5,129 nt of DNA from Tannerella sp. (GTDB taxonomy: Bacteria; Bacteroidota; Bacteroidia; Bacteroidales; Tannerellaceae): contig JAITNE010000070.1 in the NCBI GenBank assembly GCA_031290635.1, forward strand, positions 1 to 5,129. The letters are read 5' to 3'. Made by a program: the position numbers and the translations under genes. How positions within the stretch are numbered: position 1 is the first letter of the stretch; the number at the start of each line of letters is the position of its first letter. Positions 1-5,129 of this stretch are shown piece after piece. A model generated the notes under the pieces. That model had not been told where the DNA came from and made no database searches. It was given only the letters and a program-made list of their open reading frames with translations.

Positions 1-2553
1 AAACGCTATCAGGACATCTCTGTACGCCTCGCAAAAGCTGAAGGACTTGATGACGATGAAGCGCTGAAGTTAGCACGCGAAGGCAAAGCCGTCGTATGGA
101 TTGACGGCGGTCTCCATGCTACGGAAGTAATCAACTCGCAGGCGCTGTTTATCGAAGCTTACGATCTTGTCAGCAGTAATGATCCGGAGGCGTTGCGCAT
201 TCTCGATAATGTCATCCTGCTGCTTGTGCCGGCTAATCCCGATGGTATGGACTTGGTATCCGACTGGTATATGAGCGCCGACGATCCTAAAAAGCGCAAT
301 ATGTCCATACCTCGTCTGTATCAGAAATACGTAGGACATGACAACAATCGCGACTCTTATATCGCCAACCAGATTGAGACCGAACTTATCAATCGGCAGA
401 TGTATATCGAATGGATACCGCAAATCATGTGGAATCAACATCAAACAGGACCCGCAGGCACTGTTCTCTTCATGGCGCCCTTTCGCGACCCGTTTAACTA
501 TAACCAGGACCCGCTCGTTCCTATCGGCATCGATCTGGTAGGCTCTGCCGTTCATAACCGCTACCTTTCCGAAGGAAAGAAAGGAGCCGTCATGCGCAAC
601 AGCGCTTCATACTCGACATGGTTTAATGGCGGCGACCGTACAACGGTGGGATTCCACAACCAGATAGGGTTGCTGTCGGAAATCATAGGCAGTCCGACGC
701 CTATAAGCATCCCGCTTCTATCGGATAAACTGCTCCCCAACGGCGATCAACCTCTACCTGTCGGACCGCAGCAAGAATGGCGCCAAAAACAAAGCATAGA
801 ATATATTACATCCGGAGCACGCGGCAGTCTCGACCTCGCCGCCAAGTTGAGAGAAGATTTTCTTTTTCGCATCTATCGCATGGGCAAAAACTCGATAGAA
901 CGTGGCAGTGAAGATTACTGGACGCTGACGCCCAAACGTATCGTTGAACTTGATACCGCGTATTCCAAATATCGAACCGAACAACGCAGAAATCGCGCCG
1001 AAACCACCCAACAACCTGCTTCAAACGCAGCTTTTTCGTTCGGACGCAATCAAGGCATCCCTGTAAAGTTATGGGATGAGTTGCATTCGCCGGAAACACG
1101 CGATCCGCGAGGATATATTGTACCGTCAAGTCAACAGGACTTCCTTACGGCAACTAAGTTTGTCAACGCTTTGATAAAGGCCGGAGTGGATGTGCACCGC
1201 GCAACAGCAGACTTTCAGGTCGCCGGTAAAAAATATCCGGAAGGTTCCTACGTAGTGAAAGCGGCGCAAGCCTTTCGTCCACATCTGCGCGATATGTTTG
1301 AACCGCAAGATCACCCCAACGACTTGCAATACCCCGGCGGCCCGCCGAAACCTCCTTACGATTTGGCAGGCTATACTCTGGCATTTCAGATGGGAGTGCA
1401 GTTCGATAGAATCCTTGACGGTTTCGACGGACCGTTCGAGAAAATAAACGGCCTGGCTAAAACGCCGACAGGCAGTGTAAGTAAAAGTTCAGCTACAGCA
1501 GGCTATCTTCTCAGCCATGAAGTAAACGACGCTTTTACCGGCGTTACCCGGTTGCTTTCCTCCGGAGAAGAAATCTATTGGCTGACTGCACCGCTGACTG
1601 CTAATGGCAGGACTTTCCCAACCGGTACAATATATATTCCTTCCAAATCATCTACAGCCGCAAGATTGCAGAAACTTGCGGCAGAGGTGGGTTTAAACTT
1701 CGAAGCTATCTCTACCAAGCCGAAAGGTGATGCGCTTAAAATACGCCCCGTCAAGGTAGGATTATGGGATAGATACGGCGGGTCGATGGATTCCGGCTGG
1801 ATTCGCTGGCTTCTCGAGCAGGCTTTCCCGTTTCCATTCGAAGTAGTATATTCCGCTACTCTCGACGCAGGTAATCTGCGAAAGAAATTCGATGTACTTG
1901 TATTCCCGTCAGGAGCTATACCGCAAATCAGGGTTGATAGTGATACGCGCGATTTTTTCAGAGGATTCTCACTTGATACTGCCAGCATTCCCGTAGAATA
2001 TCATAAACAATTCGGCTCAATTACCGCCGACAAAACAATACCTCAACTCCGTCGTTTCGTAGAGGAAGGCGGCTCTTTAATCGCTATCGGCAGCTCTACG
2101 GATATAGTTTATCACTTCGGTTTGCCGCTTGCCAACGCACTTGCCGACGTTCAGCCCGACGGCACAACTAAACGTTATTCACCGGACAAGTTCTATATCC
2201 CCGGATCTGTACTACAAGTAAAAGTAGATAACACCTCACCCATTGCGTATGGTATCACAGAGGATTTGGATTTGATTTACAGAAATAACCCCGTGTTCAA
2301 ACTCTTGCCTGACGCCAAGTTGAAAGGCGTGAACGCGGTTGCATGGTTCAACAACTCAGAACCTCTGCGTAGCGGCTGGGCTTGGGGACAACACTATCTT
2401 AACGGTGGCGTAGCCGTTGCCGAAGCTACTGTCGGAAAAGGCAAAGTGCTACTCTTCGGACCCGAAATAACTTTCAGAGGACAATCCCACGCTTCCTTCA
2501 AATTCCTGTTCAACAGTATCTACTACGCAGGAGCAACGAATACTAAACTTTGA
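1..2553 (+). CDS. M14-family zinc metallopeptidase (carboxypeptidase-like), 5' end outside the window
   Basis: Frame 1 is open from base 1 to the TGA at 2551-2553, giving 850 visible residues; the true start is upstream. The N-terminal part is an M14 zinc carboxypeptidase domain (visible residues about 1-240). The first zinc motif is H39-A-T-E42 in WIDGGLHATEV, followed by NPDGMD. Asn116-Arg117 in DNNRD matches the carboxylate-binding Asn-Arg pair of carboxypeptidase A. The third zinc ligand is His147 in WNQHQTGP, and the likely general base is Glu227 in GLLSEIIGSPTP. A polar Q/N/R-rich linker lies near residues 325-345. From about residue 584 (VKVGLWDRYGG) to the end the sequence resembles a class I glutamine-amidotransferase/DJ-1-like fold, with an EEGGSLIAIG strand-turn and a final GKGKVLLFGPE...RGQSH segment. 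Family members are usually exported, but the signal peptide, if any, is out of view. The substrate is unknown. It is the first visible gene of a three-gene run. Family assignment is strong; the C-terminal fold is inferred. Confidence 0.93.
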   Translation, partial: KRYQDISVRLAKAEGLDDDEALKLAREGKAVVWIDGGLHATEVINSQALFIEAYDLVSSNDPEALRILDNVILLLVPANPDGMDLVSDWYMSADDPKKRNMSIPRLYQKYVGHDNNRDSYIANQIETELINRQMYIEWIPQIMWNQHQTGPAGTVLFMAPFRDPFNYNQDPLVPIGIDLVGSAVHNRYLSEGKKGAVMRNSASYSTWFNGGDRTTVGFHNQIGLLSEIIGSPTPISIPLLSDKLLPNGDQPLPVGPQQEWRQKQSIEYITSGARGSLDLAAKLREDFLFRIYRMGKNSIERGSEDYWTLTPKRIVELDTAYSKYRTEQRRNRAETTQQPASNAAFSFGRNQGIPVKLWDELHSPETRDPRGYIVPSSQQDFLTATKFVNALIKAGVDVHRATADFQVAGKKYPEGSYVVKAAQAFRPHLRDMFEPQDHPNDLQYPGGPPKPPYDLAGYTLAFQMGVQFDRILDGFDGPFEKINGLAKTPTGSVSKSSATAGYLLSHEVNDAFTGVTRLLSSGEEIYWLTAPLTANGRTFPTGTIYIPSKSSTAARLQKLAAEVGLNFEAISTKPKGDALKIRPVKVGLWDRYGGSMDSGWIRWLLEQAFPFPFEVVYSATLDAGNLRKKFDVLVFPSGAIPQIRVDSDTRDFFRGFSLDTASIPVEYHKQFGSITADKTIPQLRRFVEEGGSLIAIGSSTDIVYHFGLPLANALADVQPDGTTKRYSPDKFYIPGSVLQVKVDNTSPIAYGITEDLDLIYRNNPVFKLLPDAKLKGVNAVAWFNNSEPLRSGWAWGQHYLNGGVAVAEATVGKGKVLLFGPEITFRGQSHASFKFLFNSIYYAGATNTKL

Positions 2554-2557
2554 ATTA

Positions 2558-3733
2558 ATGGCGTCAACAAACAGCTTATTTACTAATCTTGCTTGCGTAG
2601 AATGCGGACGAATACATGCTAAGGAAGAGACACATACGATCTGCGAGAACCCTGACTGCAAATCCATATTGAGCGCTCAATATGATTTCGGAGCTAACCG
2701 GCTGACTAAGGAAGAACTGCGCTCGCGACCCGCCTCACTATGGCGTTACCGGGAGTTCCTGCCCGTATTGGATACTGATAACATCATCTCACTCGGAGAA
2801 GGTTTTACGCCCATCCTGCCATTGCTCAATCTACAGGAAACTGCCGGTAAGCGTGTGTTACTAAAGGACGAATCAAATAATCCTACCGGCTCTTTCAAAG
2901 CTCGCGGATTATCTCTTGCCGTATCCAAAGCAAAAGAATTGGGTATAAAAGAATTTGTAATCCCTACCGCAGGTAATGCCGGAGGTGCACTTTCGGCTTA
3001 CGCTGCTCGCGCCGGACTGAAAGCGCATGTATTCATGCCACGACTCACGCCCCAAACATTCAAGGACGAGACTCGACTGTTCGGAGCTGAAGTAATTGAG
3101 ATTGACGGCAATATCAGCGATTGCGGCAAGGCTGCCGGCGCCCTCGCTGTAGCCGAAGGGTGGTTTGACGTCTCTACCCTCAAAGAACCTTACAGATTAG
3201 AGGGTAAAAAGACTATGGGTTACGAGATAGCCGAGCAGTTGGAATGGCAAGTGCCCGACGTGTTACTCTACCCTACGGGCGGAGGCACAGGCATTGTAGG
3301 TATCTGGAAAGCATTCGGCGAGCTTGAGAAATTAGGTTGGACAGGCAGCAAGCGTCCACGAATGGTAGCCGTACAGAGTGCAAGTTGCGACGGTATCTGT
3401 TCGGCTTTCCATAATAACGAAGAGCGCTCTACATTCAAGGACAGCGGCTTCACAATAGCTAACGGATTGCGCGTCCCCAAACCTTACGCCGACAAGGTAA
3501 TACTGCAAATACTGCGTGAAAGCAATGGTAATGCCGTCAGCGTCGCCGACAATGACATATTGACTTCCCTCTACGAAATCTCATCCCGCGAAGGGCTGTT
3601 ACCCGCACCCGAAGGCGCCGCTTTATGGCACGCATTCAAGGAACTAAGCCGACAGGGATGGATACGGGAAGGCGAAACAGTATTGCTGCTCAACACGGGT
3701 TGCGGATACAAATATCTTGATAACATCAGATGA
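2558..3733 (+). CDS. Threonine synthase-type PLP-dependent enzyme (thrC-like) with N-terminal zinc ribbon
   Basis: This complete 391-residue protein belongs to PLP fold-type II. The N-terminus has a probable structural zinc ribbon: Cys13-x2-Cys16 and Cys29-x4-Cys34. The PLP Schiff-base lysine is Lys114 in NPTGSFKARG. Asn140 in PTAGNAGGAL corresponds to the residue contacting the PLP ring hydroxyl. GGGTG at 241-245 is the cofactor phosphate-binding loop. The chain ends with LLLNTGCGYKY, the TGxGxK-type C-terminal cofactor contact. Threonine synthase converts O-phosphohomoserine to threonine and phosphate in the cytoplasm, and family and length match that annotation. Related enzymes (cysteate synthase, other beta/gamma-eliminating lyases) share the same fold, so the substrate is not proven. 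No homoserine kinase, homoserine dehydrogenase or aspartokinase gene is visible nearby. The ATG at 2558 follows the upstream stop by 4 nt. No Shine-Dalgarno sequence precedes it; the upstream bases are A/T-rich (TTTGAATTA). The gene overlaps the downstream symporter by 4 nt. Confidence 0.92.
   Translation: MASTNSLFTNLACVECGRIHAKEETHTICENPDCKSILSAQYDFGANRLTKEELRSRPASLWRYREFLPVLDTDNIISLGEGFTPILPLLNLQETAGKRVLLKDESNNPTGSFKARGLSLAVSKAKELGIKEFVIPTAGNAGGALSAYAARAGLKAHVFMPRLTPQTFKDETRLFGAEVIEIDGNISDCGKAAGALAVAEGWFDVSTLKEPYRLEGKKTMGYEIAEQLEWQVPDVLLYPTGGGTGIVGIWKAFGELEKLGWTGSKRPRMVAVQSASCDGICSAFHNNEERSTFKDSGFTIANGLRVPKPYADKVILQILRESNGNAVSVADNDILTSLYEISSREGLLPAPEGAALWHAFKELSRQGWIREGETVLLLNTGCGYKYLDNIR
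2665..2684. repeat. Perfect 20-nt palindrome inside the thrC-like gene
   Basis: Half-site CATATTGAGC is followed immediately by its reverse complement GCTCAATATG, with no mismatch over 20 nt; the symmetry stops at both flanks. It begins 107 nt after the ATG and overlaps codons for about residues 36-43, just after the second cysteine pair of the zinc ribbon. As RNA it could form an 8-bp stem with a 4-nt GCGC loop; as DNA it has the shape of a site for a dimeric protein. Under equal base frequencies about 0.005 such palindromes are expected in 5 kb. The palindrome is certain; any function is unknown. Confidence 0.6.
3730..3733 (+). other. ATGA start/stop overlap coupling thrC-like gene and symporter
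   Basis: The symporter ATG (3730-3732) overlaps the TGA stop (3731-3733) of the preceding gene. No Shine-Dalgarno sequence is visible upstream, so the symporter is probably translated by ribosomes that finish the thrC-like gene and restart. This fixes the symporter start and supports co-expression of the two proteins. Confidence 0.8.
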
Positions 3734-4956
3734 AACTGCATTGGCAAATACTCACAGCGCTCGTGCTCGGAGTAGCAACCGGCATATTGTTTCCCGAAAT
3801 TTCAACATATATTTCATGGCTGGGCGATATCTTCATGAACGCCCTCAATATGCTGGTTGTGCCAATCATCTTCTTCTCAATAGTTAACAGTCTGAGCGGC
3901 ATCGCACAAAACAGACTTAAACGCATCGGTATTAAAACTATCTTATTCTACCTTCTGACCATGCTGATTGCCGCTCTGTGCGGACTTCTGCTGGTAAATC
4001 TTATAGAGCCGGGCAGTGCGGCGCAGACAAGTGGATTAGCCGTTACTGTCCCCGAGAACCTTACAAAATCAGGTTCGATGCTTGATGTAGTGGTCAACTA
4101 CGTACCGCGAAATATATTCTACGCCTTTACCCAGAATAATACTATTCCGGTAATTATAATTGCTTTCCTGACCGGACTTGCGCTGTCTAAAATCTCCACC
4201 GAAGGACAAGCATATCTGAACGGTGTTGTTCGCGGAGGCTTGGAGGTTACTATCCGCATTACAAATGTGATTATCCGCTGTTCGCCGTTTGGAATATTTG
4301 CTATCGTAGCATGTCAGTTCGGCAATTCGGCCAACTACTTCTCGCTCTTACAGACTATCCTGCTCTATGCTGTTACGGTTTCGGCAGGTCTTGCTATCCA
4401 TTTCTTCATTCTATTACCTGTTTTGTTGAGATACGGATTCAATGTAAGCCCGGCGCGACATCTTCGCAACATGTCCGTCCCTCTGCTGACGGCTTTCTCG
4501 ACTGCATCTTCAAGCGCTACCTTACCGCTTACCCTCCACGCGGTAGAGCATAAGGACGGCGTATCTCCAAAAATAACTAATTTCACAATTCCTCTCGGCG
4601 CTACTATCAACATGGACGGCACGGCGCTTCTTGAATGTGTGGCAGTAATCTTTATAGCGCAGGCTTATGGCATTGACTTGTCGGTTATGCAGCAAGCGCT
4701 GATAGTTGTTACCTCCTTAGTATGCGCCATAGGCTCGGCAGGGATTCCTATGGCTGCATTAGTGATGCTTGCACTGTTGCTTAATGTCGCAGGACTTCCA
4801 CCGGAAGGAATCGGTTTAGTGATAGGAGTTGACAGACTTCTGGATATGATGCGCACTGCCGTAAATGTCTATGGCGACACCTGCGTAGCTGTTATGGTTG
4901 CCAAATCCGAAGGCGAGAAGCTTCCGATAGATATTAGCGCTACTCCTGAAAAATAA
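3730..4956 (+). CDS. Dicarboxylate/amino acid:cation symporter (DAACS, GltP/GltPh-like family)
   Basis: This complete 408-residue inner-membrane protein is close to the usual length of bacterial members of the glutamate transporter family. Hydrophobic segments fit TM1 (about 6-24), TM2 (31-57), TM3 (68-91), TM4 (120-155), TM5 (165-196), TM6 (203-233), hairpin HP1 (247-270), TM7 (281-313), hairpin HP2 (322-352) and TM8 (358-392). Family signatures are all present: serine-rich SSSATLP at HP1 (260-266), NMDGT in TM7 (294-298, sodium site), GSAGIP at HP2 (335-340), and the TM8 substrate/sodium motif D372-MM-R375-T376-AV-N379-VYG-D383. By GltPh numbering these are D394, R397, T398, N401 and D405. 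Arg at the R397 position normally pairs with an acidic side chain, which favours glutamate, aspartate or a dicarboxylate over serine or threonine. Ala259 and Met373 occupy the two positions where family members may carry a second arginine. The coupling ion is probably Na+, inferred from the conserved NMDGT and terminal Asp. Exact substrate is not determined. Confidence 0.94.
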   Translation: MKLHWQILTALVLGVATGILFPEISTYISWLGDIFMNALNMLVVPIIFFSIVNSLSGIAQNRLKRIGIKTILFYLLTMLIAALCGLLLVNLIEPGSAAQTSGLAVTVPENLTKSGSMLDVVVNYVPRNIFYAFTQNNTIPVIIIAFLTGLALSKISTEGQAYLNGVVRGGLEVTIRITNVIIRCSPFGIFAIVACQFGNSANYFSLLQTILLYAVTVSAGLAIHFFILLPVLLRYGFNVSPARHLRNMSVPLLTAFSTASSSATLPLTLHAVEHKDGVSPKITNFTIPLGATINMDGTALLECVAVIFIAQAYGIDLSVMQQALIVVTSLVCAIGSAGIPMAALVMLALLLNVAGLPPEGIGLVIGVDRLLDMMRTAVNVYGDTCVAVMVAKSEGEKLPIDISATPEK

Positions 4957-4970
4957 GTTTGCCGTCCCTT
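4957..4970. other. 14-nt convergent intergenic gap without a visible terminator
   Basis: Only 14 nt separate the symporter TAA and the stop of the opposing hydrolase gene. There is no GC-rich hairpin followed by a T-run on either strand here. Termination for both transcripts must either lie within the opposing gene or be factor-dependent. Confidence 0.6.
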
Positions 4971-5129
4971 TCACTGCGACAATCTCTTCACGAACCTTAG
5001 CAGCAGTTCGCAGGCGGGGCTTAGGCAGCTGCCGTGGTCGAAGCCTTGCAGTTCGTGCAGTTCTACGTCGTTACCCATTGAGCGCATTATAGCGGCGAGG
5101 TGGAGGTTTTCCTCGAAGCGTCCGAGCAT
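4971..5129 (-). CDS. Alpha/beta hydrolase (esterase/prolyl-oligopeptidase-like), C-terminal fragment
   Basis: The reverse strand is open from the right window edge to a TGA whose complement is at 4971-4973, giving 52 visible residues. They read as the end of an alpha/beta hydrolase: a helix (ENLHLAAIMRSMG), a strand (NDVELHELQG), then FDHG and a final amphipathic helix (ACELLLRFVKRL). The His of FDHG (codon at 5034-5036) sits where the catalytic-triad histidine is expected. The nucleophile serine and the acidic triad residue would lie beyond base 5129. The strand/helix pattern resembles the acetyl-esterase/BD-FAE-like hydrolases common in Bacteroidales. An ATG coincides with the window edge but is very unlikely to be the start, because the sequence begins in the middle of the fold. 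The substrate cannot be told from this fragment. The gene converges on the symporter and is not part of its operon. Confidence 0.8.
   Translation of the reverse strand: MLGRFEENLHLAAIMRSMGNDVELHELQGFDHGSCLSPACELLLRFVKRLSQ

Noticed and set aside
70..555. 161-codon open frame on the - strand
   Set aside because: It is fully antisense to the conserved M14 catalytic domain and its translation shows no recognisable domain; a shadow of the + strand gene.
1335..1347. GC-rich inverted repeat CGGCGG-C-CCGCCG
   Set aside because: The arms are separated by one base, too tight for a full hairpin, and the bases encode a proline/glycine-rich PGGPPKPP segment that explains the composition. No T-run follows.
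1629..1638. AATATATATT, considered as an A/T-rich regulatory palindrome
   Set aside because: It is only 10 nt, inside the peptidase coding sequence, and of a length expected by chance.
1575..1988. 137-codon open frame on the - strand
   Set aside because: It lies opposite the C-terminal part of the peptidase, with no recognisable motif; treated as a shadow.
2543..2552. TAAACTTTG upstream of the thrC-like start, considered as a -7 promoter element
   Set aside because: The spacing between TA and TTTG is 3 instead of 2, there is no -33 element, and it sits at the stop codon of the preceding gene only a few bases from the ATG.
4954..4961. TAAGTTTG, matching the Bacteroidota -7 promoter consensus TAnnTTTG
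   Set aside because: No TTTG-type -33 element lies at the right distance upstream, and no + strand gene follows; only the convergent hydrolase tail lies downstream. Probably chance.
5024..5033. 10-nt palindrome GGCAGCTGCC in the hydrolase tail
   Set aside because: Several 10-nt palindromes are expected by chance in 5 kb, and no T-run follows to make it a terminator.
5047..5063. Short tandem repeat TGCAGTTCG / TGCAGTTCT
   Set aside because: Two 9-nt units in frame encode the ELHELQ stretch of the hydrolase strand; explained by coding sequence.

Overview
The window is densely coding DNA. It holds one complete run of three co-directional genes on the + strand and the tail of a fourth, convergent gene on the - strand. 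Neither + strand start visible here has a Shine-Dalgarno sequence. The base composition is balanced, and the protein families (long M14 peptidase, zinc-ribbon threonine-synthase-type enzyme, DAACS symporter, and an alpha/beta hydrolase with a GNDVELHEL...GFDHG tail) fit a member of the Bacteroidota, perhaps a gut Bacteroidales. That assignment is an inference from protein style, not proof.

Layout. Bases 1-2553 (+) are the C-terminal 850 residues of a large M14-family zinc metallopeptidase whose start lies left of the window. Bases 2558-3733 (+) are a complete PLP-dependent threonine-synthase-type enzyme, only 4 nt downstream. Bases 3730-4956 (+) are a complete glutamate/aspartate/dicarboxylate-type sodium (or proton) symporter, overlapping the previous gene by ATGA. 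Bases 4971-5129 (-) are the last 52 codons of an alpha/beta hydrolase, tail-to-tail with the symporter after only 14 nt.

The three + genes look like one transcript with coupled translation. A plausible joint role is peptide or amino-acid salvage: an exported peptidase releases amino acids, the symporter imports an amino acid or dicarboxylate, and the PLP enzyme acts on a beta/gamma-substituted amino acid in the cytoplasm. This is inferred from gene order only.

I found no mobile element, CRISPR array, RNA gene or gene-free stretch. The most unexpected DNA-level signal is a perfect 20-nt palindrome at 2665-2684, inside the 5' part of the threonine-synthase-type gene. I see no convincing evidence for an undescribed defence or mobile system here.
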